Positions 1 to 7,927 of a DNA stretch of 50,135 nt are shown here, piece by piece. The notes under the pieces are model-generated. The model had not been told where the DNA came from. It ran no database searches and worked only from the letters and a program-made list of their open reading frames with translations. Origin of the DNA: Prevotella sp. (GTDB taxonomy: Bacteria; Bacteroidota; Bacteroidia; Bacteroidales; Bacteroidaceae); assembly GCA_016285075.1 (NCBI GenBank), contig JAEEQB010000034.1, forward strand, positions 1 to 50,135, read 5' to 3'. Numbering within the stretch: the first letter of the stretch is position 1; each line of letters starts with the position of its first letter. The position numbers and the translations under genes were made by a program.

Positions 1-1130
1 CGGGGATTCTCGCCATTCTCGTCGGTACTTATTTTACCACCATTACGGAAGTTGTGACTCTCATCGATAACCACAAGGTCATAGTTACCCCAGTTTACGC
101 GCTCCAAGTCAAGGTCGTTGCTTCGTCCGTAGTCGCGTGAGAGGTCTGTATGGTAGAGTATATCGTAATTCAAACGGTCTTTTGCCAATGGATTGTTGAC
201 ATAGTTCTGCCGATAGGTGTTCCAGTTTTCAAAGAGCTTCTTGGGGCAGAGCACTAAGACAGTTCGGTTACGGCTCTCAAAATACTTGATGACTGACAGG
301 GCAGTGAAGGTCTTTCCTAAACCTACACTGTCTGCAAGGATGCAGCCATTGTACTTCTCCAGTTTGTTGATGACCGCCAGGGCTGCGTCACGCTGGAAAT
401 TATAGAGCTTTTCCCAGATGGCTGAGTTTTTGAAGCCAGTAGCCTCTTTGGGCAACTCGTCTTCGCTGATGTCTTCCAAAAACTCATTGAATATGTTGTA
501 GAGTGCCACGAAGTAAAGGAACTCTGGGGCATTCTCTTTATAGGCGTTGCTGATGCTGTCAATAACCTCTTCCGTGACCACCTGTAAGCGACTGCTGTCA
601 TTCCATATCTGATTGAAGAGGTCTATGTATGCCTTTGAGAACGGAGCTTCGGCCTTCTGAATCATTGTATAGGCAGCGTTGCCTTTCTCACATCCGAGGT
701 CAACCGTAGTAAAACCATTGATGGGTGAATAGCTGATGTCATCAAGGTTGATGAAACCCATCATCTGCTCATTGGTCTTGTTAGACTTGAAACAAGCCTT
801 TTCCAGAATCCAGTCAGCACATTCACGGGCAATAGCCCTTTGGGTCAGTTCGTTGCGGAGCTTCACTTCAAACTCCGAACCATAAAGTGTACGCTCACGG
901 TCTAACCGTGGAATGTAAAACTCACGCTGCTGCTTTGGAGTTTTCTCTGTTGTAAACGTCGGCGAGGTGAAAATGAAACGGAGTTCCTTGATGTCCTTCA
1001 ATGCCTCCTTCAACTCCTGAAAGGCATAGATGGAGAAACAGGATGCCGCTATGGATAGTCGGCTTCCTGATTTCATTTGCGCTACGATGTCATCCCGTAG
1101 TGTTTTGTTGATGTTGTTAATTAACTCCAT
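1..1130 (-). CDS. SNF2-type helicase with N-terminal PLD-like region (3' end beyond window)
   Basis: The ATG at 1130 opens a frame that stays open to the left edge, so only about 376 N-terminal residues are visible. Residues 1-60 and the stretch up to about 200 resemble the phospholipase-D-like module found at the N-terminus of some SNF2/RapA-type helicases, but I see no HKD catalytic motif. A Walker A motif (DSVGLGKT, residues 267-274, Lys273) is followed by LVLCPKKL (motif Ia) and a DESH box (VIDESHNFRN, residues 356-359), so this is a superfamily 2 ATPase. The C-terminal helicase lobe would lie outside the window. Proteins of this build act on nucleic acid and often sit in accessory or defence loci, but no specific role can be assigned. 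A possible -7 box lies at 1287-1294. Neighbours are toxin-antitoxin remnants. Confidence 0.8.
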   Translation of the reverse strand, partial: MELINNINKTLRDDIVAQMKSGSRLSIAASCFSIYAFQELKEALKDIKELRFIFTSPTFTTEKTPKQQREFYIPRLDRERTLYGSEFEVKLRNELTQRAIARECADWILEKACFKSNKTNEQMMGFINLDDISYSPINGFTTVDLGCEKGNAAYTMIQKAEAPFSKAYIDLFNQIWNDSSRLQVVTEEVIDSISNAYKENAPEFLYFVALYNIFNEFLEDISEDELPKEATGFKNSAIWEKLYNFQRDAALAVINKLEKYNGCILADSVGLGKTFTALSVIKYFESRNRTVLVLCPKKLFENWNTYRQNYVNNPLAKDRLNYDILYHTDLSRDYGRSNDLDLERVNWGNYDLVVIDESHNFRNGGKISTDENGENP

Positions 1131-1286
1131 CTATCTAAAGCAGAACCCCCAAGCAGTGTCTCGACAGGCGACCAAACCTTTGCATACACTGCGAGGGGGA
1201 TTCCATATATCGTTTGCCTATTGGCTGTCTGGGTCATTTGTCGAAATGCGAGCACGATTGTTTGTCATGCGCACATTGCATGGGCG

Positions 1287-1294
1287 CAAAGTTA
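1287..1294 (-). promoter_or_regulatory. Possible -7 box for the helicase gene
   Basis: Read on the minus strand the site is TAACTTTG, matching the Bacteroidetes -7 consensus TAnnTTTG. It lies about 157 bp upstream of the helicase ATG. No good TTTG -33 element is seen 19-21 bp further upstream, so the assignment is tentative. Confidence 0.35.
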
Positions 1295-1366
1295 GAAAAT
1301 TTAATCCGAAAAACAGGCTATTCCATTATTAAATAAGGTGAAGAAGAAGAATTTCACCTCTTTTTG

Positions 1367-1501
1367 ATGTCAAAACGCCACCCTTACCTTTCTTTAAAAG
1401 AGAATATCCCCGAAAAGATTAAAAGCAGACTAACAAAACTGTTGGAATATAGAGACACCTCCCCATGGGGAGATATGAAAGTTATCAACACTATGCAATA
1501 A
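1367..1501 (+). CDS. Small ORF, 44 aa, unknown; possible gene remnant
   Basis: An ATG frame encodes 44 residues rich in Lys, Leu and Glu and ends with TAA 11 bp before the next plus-strand remnant. I do not recognise it. The composition is protein-like and the spacing to the next start suggests an operon, but the neighbourhood is decayed and this could be the end of a broken gene or a chance ORF. Confidence 0.25.
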   Translation: MSKRHPYLSLKENIPEKIKSRLTKLLEYRDTSPWGDMKVINTMQ

Positions 1502-1512
1502 AGAAATAGATT

Positions 1513-1590
1513 ATGGCATTATTGAAAGAAGACGGTAGTTGGACATTGAGTGGATAAACAACTTACCTCTAGAAGAATCAATGCTTTACC
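1513..1590 (+). pseudogene. Frameshifted 5' remnant of a small Bacteroidales protein
   Basis: From ATG 1513 the frame reads MALLKEDGS and then breaks at a stop. Moving one frame at that point, the reading continues as LDIEWINNLPLEESM. The joined reading matches, from memory, the start of a small Bacteroidales protein (MALLxEDGSLDxExINxLPxEExM) often found beside toxin-antitoxin genes. One indel near 1541 would explain the break. After about 1590 the similarity ends and the sequence runs into the opposite-strand gene at 1578, so the rest is missing. Confidence 0.45.
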
Positions 1591-1763
1591 GGTTGCTCTG
1601 CCGCAAGTAATTCTTTAGCTGGAATATGTTGAAATGTTTTACCATCAGATGATACAATAAGATTTTCTCCACGCATCGCCTTATCCTGAAGCATTCTCTT
1701 TTCTGCTATCTCAAGTCCATGCTTCAACTTTTCCGAAAATTCTCTTATCTCTTTATTTGACAT
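1578..1763 (-). CDS. Small conserved protein, partner of the zeta-toxin-like gene
   Basis: 61 residues, mostly charged helix (SNKEIREFSEKLKHGLEIAE) followed by a short basic segment containing GENLIVSSDGK and a predicted C-terminal helix. Small proteins of this kind (an N-terminal amphipathic helix, then KMLxxKAxRGEN-like text) commonly sit next to zeta-toxin-like kinases in Bacteroidales. Its ATG overlaps the end of the upstream gene by 11 bp, indicating translational coupling. Because the upstream kinase has lost its middle, this gene may be an orphan antitoxin or accessory subunit. The function is inferred from context only. Confidence 0.6.
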   Translation of the reverse strand: MSNKEIREFSEKLKHGLEIAEKRMLQDKAMRGENLIVSSDGKTFQHIPAKELLAAEQPVKH

Positions 1764-1998
1764 AATTCTTTATTAGATTAAATGATTTTTCCTCTATTAT
1801 TTTAGTCTCAGTATTTTTACCTCCACATGCAATTTGTTTTCTCGGATATTTACTATTATCATAAATGTCCCAATAATCGACTTCGCTCATGAACAAGTTG
1901 AATAGGTTCTTGATACCAGAAGCATATCTTCTTCGGATAATGGGTTCAGGGATATTGTGGCCATTACAACCACATATGATATACAAATCCTTACTCAT
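1753..1998 (-). pseudogene. Zeta-toxin-family kinase with internal deletion
   Basis: 81 codons from ATG 1998. The first residues, MSKDLYIICGCNG, look like the start of a zeta-toxin-type kinase up to the P-loop. The text then jumps to HNIPEPIIRRRY and continues as the C-terminal region of such kinases (IKNLFNLFMSEVDYW, then YDNS). The GKT/S of the P-loop and all the catalytic middle, roughly 100 residues or more, are absent, yet the frame is kept. A deletion between two NG/GG-type sequences would give this join. The product cannot bind ATP in the usual way and is probably non-toxic. A perfect promoter precedes it and it overlaps the 61-residue gene downstream. Family assignment is by recalled motifs. 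Confidence 0.65.
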
Positions 1999-2006
1999 TT
2001 CGTTGG

Positions 2007-2038
2007 CAAAGGTAGATAAAACAAATGAATTAGCCAAA
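2007..2038 (-). promoter_or_regulatory. Bacteroidetes-type promoter for the zeta remnant operon
   Basis: Minus strand: TTTG (2035-2038), 20 bp, TACCTTTG (2007-2014). A start of transcription about 7 bp downstream would fall near 2000, only a few bases before the ATG at 1998, so the message would be almost leaderless. Confidence 0.7.
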
Positions 2039-2073
2039 AGTTTGAGCAGATTTCATTTCAGAAAATTTAAAAA

Positions 2074-2130
2074 TGCTTACGGTTAAGCAGCAGTTTGCTT
2101 ACGGTTAAACAACTATTTGCTTACGGTAAA
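2074..2130. repeat. Three iterated 22-bp repeats (TGCTTACGGTTAA core)
   Basis: The 13-mer TGCTTACGGTTAA starts at 2074 and 2096, with a third copy (one change) at 2118, exactly 22 bp apart. The array ends 36 bp upstream of the -33 box of the zeta-remnant promoter. It could be a regulator-binding array or an expanded intergenic repeat. Confidence 0.75.
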
Positions 2131-2272
2131 GTCCCCTACCCTATAGCCCACCCCTTAGTTAGGGGAGATGGGTAGGTGCCGAGAGAATTTTACGGATTTT
2201 GAGCTTAACCTCACTTGATGGTTCGGAAAGCCTTTGTATAAAGGGAATACTGCGAGTGAGGTTGGTTGTTTT
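2131..2272. other. Intergenic stretch, nothing recognised
   Basis: No ORF with convincing composition, promoter or RNA was seen. A short inverted relationship exists between TAACCTCACTTG near 2207 and AGTGAGGTT near 2255. Confidence 0.4.
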
Positions 2273-2313
2273 AACCTCACTTGAACCTCACTTGAACCTC
2301 ACTTGAACCTCAC
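2273..2313. repeat. 11-bp tandem repeat, 3.7 copies
   Basis: AACCTCACTTG is repeated head to tail at 2273, 2284, 2295 and 2306 (last copy 8 bp) without a mismatch. A further isolated copy lies near 2207. It is non-coding and prone to slippage. Confidence 0.85.
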
Positions 2314-2402
2314 CATCCTCATCCACGCACAAAGGTCAATTTTGGGGTAAGCCACTCGGCTTCGATAGCCCGGATAGCGGCCATGTGGCTCACTCCAAAG
2401 TG

Positions 2403-2456
2403 GAATCAAGGGGACAGGTTTTTGGATGAACATCCAAAAACCTGTCCCCTTGATTC
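2403..2456. repeat. REP-like palindrome, copy A (GGGGACAGGTTTTT family)
   Basis: Perfect inverted repeat of 26 bp (2403-2428 and 2431-2456) around a 2-bp centre. Each arm begins GAATCAAGGGGACAGG and continues TTTTTGGATG. The same core occurs at 45128-45197 and 46025-46090 with different inner loops, so this is a dispersed family. Similar GGGGACAGG hairpins are, from memory, associated with REP-associated Y1 transposases; none is present here. It lies beyond the atp operon terminator. Confidence 0.85.
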
Positions 2457-2510
2457 TCGCTTCTCCGGACAAGCAATAGGCAACATGTTCGTGCCGAGCA
2501 TACACCAAGA

Positions 2511-2542
2511 ATAAGCGGCGAGTATTGATACCCGCCGCTTAT
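2511..2542 (-). terminator. Probable terminator of the atp operon
   Basis: Stem ATAAGCGGCG/CGCCGCTTAT extended inward by GTAT/ATAC across one A-C mismatch, with a 2-nt loop. It begins 24 bp after the atpG stop codon in the direction of transcription. The U-tract that follows on the minus strand is short, so termination may be partly factor-dependent. Confidence 0.6.
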
Positions 2543-2565
2543 GTTGATGATAGAAACGTTGTTTC

Positions 2566-3543
2566 CTAGTTATTAACCGTACCGCCCACAATGTCAAGCA
2601 GTTCCGAGGTAATGGCCTGCTGACGGCTCTTGTTGTATTGCAGGTTCAGCTGGCGCAGCAACTCATCGGCATTGTCGGTGGCGGTCTGCATGGCCACCAT
2701 ACGGGCAGCATGCTCAGAGGCGACGCTGTCGAGCAGAGCCGTGTAGAGCATCAAGTGAGCCAGCTTAGGAATGAGCTGAGAGAGGACGGTATCCATGTCG
2801 GGCTCCACGATGAAGTTATCGTTCAGCGGTGGTACCTCTTTGCCTTCGGCGTCCAACTTGACCTTCTTTGGGCTTTTCTTCTTCAGATATTCCTGGCTCT
2901 CTTTGGTAGCGGCAATTGAAGTGAGGTCGCGCTCATGGTCACGTTCCAACTCCTCCTCAATGTCGATAGGCAGGAATGTCTTGCGGGTAAGCACCTGTGA
3001 ACCAGCAGACTTGAAGTGGTGATAGATCAGTTCCACCTTGTCTATCTTTCCCGTACGGAACTTCTCGCCTAGCTCCATAGCCAGGTCAATGCACTGACGT
3101 ACATTGGGTTTGTCGGCCAAGGAAGAGAACTCGCCCTGTACCTGGTAACCCAACTTCTGGGCCTTTTCATAAACCTTACGTCCAATAGGATATATCTCCA
3201 CATTGTCAAGGCCTAGCTGAGCTGAGTAGCTGTCGACGGCCTGCGTCATCATCTTGATGATATTGGCATTAAAGCCACCGCAGAGCGAAGAATTACTGGA
3301 ATAGACCACCAACGCCACCCTATGAACAGGACGTTCCTGATCATAAATGGTCTGAGCCTCGGCCTCAGCCGCCAAGAACGATTTCAGGATATGTTCCAGC
3401 ATGGTCTCATAAGGCAGCATGTTCTGTATGGCCACCTGTGCATGATGGAGCTTGGAACTAGCCACCATCTTCATGGCCGAGGTGATCTTCCGTGTGCTGT
3501 TGACCGAGGCAATGCGACCTTTTATCTCCTTTAATGACGGCAT
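2566..3543 (-). CDS. atpG: ATP synthase F1 subunit gamma
   Basis: 325 residues forming the rotor shaft of the F1 motor. The N-terminus MPSLKEIKGRIASVNSTRKI and the C-terminus (helix ending in the ITSELLDIVGG motif) are the two conserved coiled-coil ends of gamma. It is longer than the E. coli protein (about 287 residues), mainly through a Lys-rich segment around residues 220-245 (KKKSPKKVKLDAEGKEVPPL). It is the last gene of the operon, 6 bp after atpA, and is followed by a hairpin terminator. Confidence 0.97.
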   Translation of the reverse strand: MPSLKEIKGRIASVNSTRKITSAMKMVASSKLHHAQVAIQNMLPYETMLEHILKSFLAAEAEAQTIYDQERPVHRVALVVYSSNSSLCGGFNANIIKMMTQAVDSYSAQLGLDNVEIYPIGRKVYEKAQKLGYQVQGEFSSLADKPNVRQCIDLAMELGEKFRTGKIDKVELIYHHFKSAGSQVLTRKTFLPIDIEEELERDHERDLTSIAATKESQEYLKKKSPKKVKLDAEGKEVPPLNDNFIVEPDMDTVLSQLIPKLAHLMLYTALLDSVASEHAARMVAMQTATDNADELLRQLNLQYNKSRQQAITSELLDIVGGTVNN

Positions 3544-3549
3544 AGGCTA

Positions 3550-5136
3550 TCAGGCTTTATACGTTCCGGCAATATCAGCCATCGTGGCCTCAATCTTCTT
3601 CGTGGTGTCATCATCGATCTTGCCACTGGCCAGAGTCTCAATGACTTCCGGTGACGCTGAGCGCAGCTTGTCAAGGAAGGCTGTCTGACACTCGCGCACC
3701 TTGGCGATAGGCACTTCACGCATCAGTCCATGAACGCCACAATAGAGAATGGCAATCTGCTCGCCCACAGGCATCGGGCTGTACTGAGGCTGGATAAGCA
3801 ACTGGTTGTTCTTACGTCCACGGTCGAGTGTCATAGCTGTCACGGCATCCATATCGCTGGAGAACTTGGAGAAGGCCTCCAGCTCACGATACTGTGCCTG
3901 GTCGATCTTCAGCGTACCAGCCACCTTCTTCATGGACTTGATCTGTGCGGAACCACCGACACGGCTCACGGAGATACCCACGTTAATAGCAGGACGGAAG
4001 CCCTGGTTGAAGAGGTCGCTTTCAAGGAAGATCTGTCCATCGGTGATGGAAATCACATTGGTCGGGATGTAAGCAGAAACGTCGCCTGCCTGGGTTTCGA
4101 TAATAGGCAGAGCGGTGAGAGAGCCACCACCCTTCACATGTCCCTTCATGCACTCTGGCAGATCGTTCATCTGCTCAGCCACCTCCTGTTGCTCGTTCAT
4201 CTTGGCAGCACGCTCCAACAGACGTGAGTGGAGGTAGAACACATCACCCGGATAAGCCTCACGACCAGAAGGACGACGGAGGATCAGTGACACTTCACGA
4301 TAGGCCACAGCCTGCTTCGACAGGTCGTCATAGACCACAAGTGCTGGAAGTCCACGGTCACGGAAATACTCTCCGATGGCGGCACCTGCAAACGGTGCAT
4401 AGTACTGCATGGCAGCAGGATCGGCAGCAGTGGCAGCCACCACAATAGTGTAAGGCATGGCACCATGCTCCTGCAGAGTGCTGACGAGAGCAGCAACGGT
4501 ACTGGCCTTCTGTCCGATGGCGACATAGATACAATAGACAGGCTTGCCTGCCTCGTAGAAACTCTTCTGGTTGATAATCGTATCAACGGCGATGGCGGTC
4601 TTACCCGTCTGACGGTCGCCGATGATGAGCTCACGCTGTCCACGACCGATGGGAATCATCGAGTCGATAGCCTTCAAGCCAGTCTGTAGGGGTTCCTTCA
4701 CGGGCTGACGGTAAATCACACCCGGAGCCTTGCGGTCGAGCGGCATTTCGAACGCACCTGTGAGATCGATATCGCCCTTTCCGTCGATGGCTTGTCCTAA
4801 CGGGTTGATGACACGTCCCAGCATATTGTCGTTCACACGGATAGAGGCAATACGCTTGGTACGCTTCACCACTTGTCCTTCCTTAATGCCCGACGTAGGA
4901 CCTAAGAGCACACAACCCACATTGTCTTCCTCCAGGTTCATCACGATAGCCATCGTTCCGTTCTCGAACTCCAGGAGCTCGTTGGCCTCGGCATTACGCA
5001 GACCATAGATACGAGCTACACCATCGCTGACGGTAAGCACGGTACCCACTTCGTCGAACTTCTCTGCGTTGGATATGCCTTTCAGCTGGTCGAGCAACAC
5101 CTGGCTGACTTCGCTTGGTTTAATCTTATCTGACAT
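3550..5136 (-). CDS. atpA: ATP synthase F1 subunit alpha
   Basis: 528 residues from ATG 5136 ([12 protein letters not shown]). A longer frame beginning at 5169 adds an unlikely Lys/Arg run, so the internal ATG is preferred. Walker A is GDRQTGKT at residues 173-180, and [15 protein letters not shown] contains the conserved arginine that reaches into the neighbouring catalytic site. It forms the alternating alpha3beta3 ring with AtpD at the cytoplasmic face of the membrane. It lies between atpH and atpG in the operon. Confidence 0.97.
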   Translation of the reverse strand: MSDKIKPSEVSQVLLDQLKGISNAEKFDEVGTVLTVSDGVARIYGLRNAEANELLEFENGTMAIVMNLEEDNVGCVLLGPTSGIKEGQVVKRTKRIASIRVNDNMLGRVINPLGQAIDGKGDIDLTGAFEMPLDRKAPGVIYRQPVKEPLQTGLKAIDSMIPIGRGQRELIIGDRQTGKTAIAVDTIINQKSFYEAGKPVYCIYVAIGQKASTVAALVSTLQEHGAMPYTIVVAATAADPAAMQYYAPFAGAAIGEYFRDRGLPALVVYDDLSKQAVAYREVSLILRRPSGREAYPGDVFYLHSRLLERAAKMNEQQEVAEQMNDLPECMKGHVKGGGSLTALPIIETQAGDVSAYIPTNVISITDGQIFLESDLFNQGFRPAINVGISVSRVGGSAQIKSMKKVAGTLKIDQAQYRELEAFSKFSSDMDAVTAMTLDRGRKNNQLLIQPQYSPMPVGEQIAILYCGVHGLMREVPIAKVRECQTAFLDKLRSASPEVIETLASGKIDDDTTKKIEATMADIAGTYKA

Positions 5137-5193
5137 TTTTACCTTTTTCTTTTTTCGTTGTCGCGTCAAAGCGCTATCACGTCATGACGCTAA

Positions 5194-5727
5194 TTACTTG
5201 AGTGCTTGTAGAATGTTGTTGAGTTTGGACTTGACACTCGCATCCATGCGATAGGTGTCGTACTCGAGAATGAAGCCTCCAATGATGTCGGGGTTCACCT
5301 CTGTCTCGAACTCCACAGTTCCATTAGTCTTACTCTCCACCATCTGTCGCATCTTCTGCTCAGTAGCAGGCGAGACGCGTGCAGCGGTGATGAGGCGTCC
5401 ACGAATGACGTTCTTCTGCTGGCGGTAAAGCGTGACATAAGAATTGGCAATAAACTGCATTACCGGCTCACGATCCTCCTTCAGTACTAGTCCGATGAAG
5501 GCACGGGTCAAGGGGACAGGATCACCACCGACGGCTGTCAGCAGCAGTGCTTCCTTCTTTTCCTTCGAGAGCATCGGGTTGTCTATCGTCTGCCGCAGCT
5601 GTGGCACGTCAACGTAGCTCTTGGCCAAGAGCTGCATCTCCTGATACACAGCATCGTCCAGCTTCTGCTCTACAGCACTCTTCAAGAGAGCGCGGGCGTA
5701 GCGAACCGATATGACTCCTATATCCAT
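5194..5727 (-). CDS. atpH: ATP synthase F1 subunit delta
   Basis: 177 residues, the normal size for the OSCP/delta subunit that ties the F1 head to the peripheral stalk. The N-terminal helical domain starts VISVRYARALLKSA, typical of the family, and the C-terminus contains the conserved NPDIIGGFILEYD segment (family form: VDPxLIGGxxxxxG). It sits between atpF and atpA, in the usual order. Confidence 0.95.
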   Translation of the reverse strand: MDIGVISVRYARALLKSAVEQKLDDAVYQEMQLLAKSYVDVPQLRQTIDNPMLSKEKKEALLLTAVGGDPVPLTRAFIGLVLKEDREPVMQFIANSYVTLYRQQKNVIRGRLITAARVSPATEQKMRQMVESKTNGTVEFETEVNPDIIGGFILEYDTYRMDASVKSKLNNILQALK

Positions 5728-5745
5728 AGTCGTTTACCAAATCAA

Positions 5746-6240
5746 TTATTTAGAAGATACTTCATCCAGCATACGGTCGATGAGATCCATCTGCGCTTTG
5801 TCGTCCTTCAGATTCTGACGCAGAACCTTCTCGGCGATTTCCACGCTCAGGGTAGCTACTTGCTTACGGATGTCAGCAATGGCTGCCTTCTTCTCCTGCT
5901 CAATGGCAACACGTGCATCTTCGAGCAGACGGGCACCTTCCTGACGTGCTTTGTCCTGTGCTTTCTCTACGATGGCATCACGAGTCTCTGCAGCCTCTTT
6001 CAAGATCTGAGCCTGCTTTTCGCGTGCCTCCTGGAGGATGGATTCACCTTCTTTCTGTATATTGGCCAGTCGCTCGTTTGCCTCATGTGCCTTTCGCAAC
6101 GAGTCATCAATGAAAGCCTGACGCTCCTTCACCATACTTGTAATGACGGGGAAGCCAAACTTCCATAGCAGGAACAACACCACGAGGAACGTGATGGACA
6201 TCCAGAACAACAAACCAGTACTCGGAATCAACAAATCCAT
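5746..6240 (-). CDS. atpF: ATP synthase Fo subunit b
   Basis: 164 residues. One hydrophobic membrane segment lies near the N-terminus (residues about 8-30, GLLFWMSITFLVVLFLLWKF), followed by a long charged coiled coil rich in Glu, Lys, Ala and Arg. This is the peripheral stalk (stator) architecture. It lies 18 bp before atpH. Confidence 0.95.
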   Translation of the reverse strand: MDLLIPSTGLLFWMSITFLVVLFLLWKFGFPVITSMVKERQAFIDDSLRKAHEANERLANIQKEGESILQEAREKQAQILKEAAETRDAIVEKAQDKARQEGARLLEDARVAIEQEKKAAIADIRKQVATLSVEIAEKVLRQNLKDDKAQMDLIDRMLDEVSSK

Positions 6241-6258
6241 ACGCTGCGGATTATTTGA

Positions 6259-6516
<258 letters not shown>

Positions 6517-6547
6517 TTATTTATTAGTTATATTCCTTTTCTTTCTT

Positions 6548-7603
6548 TTACTCATGTTCTGGTTCTACTCTTGCCAAGCCGATGAACACGGCTGAAAGCA
6601 TGGTGAAGACCATAGCCTGGATGAAACAAACCAGACACTCCAAGCACATCATGAAGATACTCATGATAACACTCAAAGCCGACATGGACAACTGCACTGC
6701 CACAGCCTGCGAAGCCACCAAGAAGATGATACAGGTAATGGCAACGGCAATGGCATGACCTGCCATCATGTTGGCAAAAAGTCGGATCATCAGGGCAAAG
6801 GGCTTAGTGAAGATTCCCACAAATTCTATCACAGGGATAATAGGTATGGGAGCCTTCAGCCATGTAGGCACATCGGGCCAGAAAATGTCCTTCCAATAGT
6901 GCTTGTTGCCTGAGAACTGCACAATGAGGAACGTGCAGAGAGCCAGGAAGAACGTCACGGCGATGTTGCCCGTCACGTTACCAGAGCCTGGAGGGAAGGG
7001 GATGAGTCCCATCACATTACATGTGAAGATGAAGAAGAAGCAGGTGAGCAGGTAGGGGGTGTATTTCTCATAGCCTTTACCAATGCCAGGCTTGATGATT
7101 TCATCCACCACATACATCACAAGCATCTCAATGAAACCGACGAAGCCACCGGGAGCGCCATCCGAGGCTTTGCGTTTCTTGTACCAGCGAGCGCTGAGCA
7201 GGATGCAGCAAAGCAGAATGGCTACATTAATAAACATCACGGCAACCGTCTTCGTAATGGAAAGGTCGAGGACAGGCTGACCTGCCTCCACTATTTTGCC
7301 TGCATGGTCGCCCTCTGTGGCGATGGCCAGCCCATAAGGCCCCTGACGGAGTCCGTTCGGGTCGGGATGATGCTCAAACTGCGAAGAGCAGAACACATGC
7401 CAGCCCGTGGAACTGTTGACAATGACGGGCAGGGGGATGACCAGCGACTTGCCGCCAGCAAGGTCGGTCACATGCCAATCGTGGGAGTCCTTGATATGCT
7501 CAAGCACCACCTCCTTGGCCGAGAAATCCTCTGCCTTCAACGCTGGTAACAACGCCATAGCAAACAGAGCTATGCATAGCAACTTTTTCAATTCATTATT
7601 CAT
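6548..7603 (-). CDS. atpB: ATP synthase Fo subunit a
   Basis: 351 residues from ATG 7603. A TTG at 7636 could extend it by 11 residues. The chosen start gives an N-terminal hydrophobic segment like a signal peptide (LLCIALFAMALLPALKA) and then about 90 soluble residues before the first membrane helix of the a-subunit core, an N-terminal extension common in Bacteroidetes. The essential arginine is Arg274 in FALMIRLFANMMAGH, with Glu260 in PVIEFVGIF as a probable half-channel residue. It forms the ion path next to the c-ring. Confidence 0.93.
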   Translation of the reverse strand: MNNELKKLLCIALFAMALLPALKAEDFSAKEVVLEHIKDSHDWHVTDLAGGKSLVIPLPVIVNSSTGWHVFCSSQFEHHPDPNGLRQGPYGLAIATEGDHAGKIVEAGQPVLDLSITKTVAVMFINVAILLCCILLSARWYKKRKASDGAPGGFVGFIEMLVMYVVDEIIKPGIGKGYEKYTPYLLTCFFFIFTCNVMGLIPFPPGSGNVTGNIAVTFFLALCTFLIVQFSGNKHYWKDIFWPDVPTWLKAPIPIIPVIEFVGIFTKPFALMIRLFANMMAGHAIAVAITCIIFLVASQAVAVQLSMSALSVIMSIFMMCLECLVCFIQAMVFTMLSAVFIGLARVEPEHE

Positions 7604-7632
7604 AATGCATGAAGCATAATTGTAATTCTTAA

Positions 7633-7896
7633 TCAATGTCTTAAAGAGAGTGTCACAACCATCATTACCGCGTACATTATTAATATAATAGCAGCGAAAT
7701 GGATGGCATCTTCTCTGTTAGGAGCAAATAACACGTAAAGTGCAACGACGGTAACCACGAGCAACATACGTATCACTGCCATAACGAGATAGAAGTGGAC
7801 CAGATGTTCGGGAGAACGGCTCTTCACGATGTCGTATCCCCTGACATAAGCCATTCCTAACAGTGTGAAAAAGAGAGCGGAAAAGAAGTACTCCAA
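7633..7896 (-). CDS. AtpI-like membrane protein in the atp operon
   Basis: 87 residues with three hydrophobic stretches (about 2-20, 33-56 and 64-85). It occupies the place between atpC and atpB where many bacteria carry the c-ring assembly or ion-transport accessory protein AtpI, or another small membrane gene. No diagnostic motif is visible, so the role rests on position and topology. The stop codon TGA overlaps the possible TTG start of atpB. Confidence 0.7.
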   Translation of the reverse strand: MEYFFSALFFTLLGMAYVRGYDIVKSRSPEHLVHFYLVMAVIRMLLVVTVVALYVLFAPNREDAIHFAAIILIMYAVMMVVTLSLRH

Positions 7897-7927
7897 TGAT
7901 TCTGTTTCTCAGTATTCTACTTCCACA

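Noticed and set aside
1030..1332. Plus-strand ORF of 100 codons
   Set aside because: Antisense to the helicase start and its leader; no domain, and composition is not protein-like.
2299..2508. Minus-strand ORFs across the palindrome (also 2406-2597)
   Set aside because: They read through both arms of the REP-like repeat and the 11-bp tandem repeat; no protein features.
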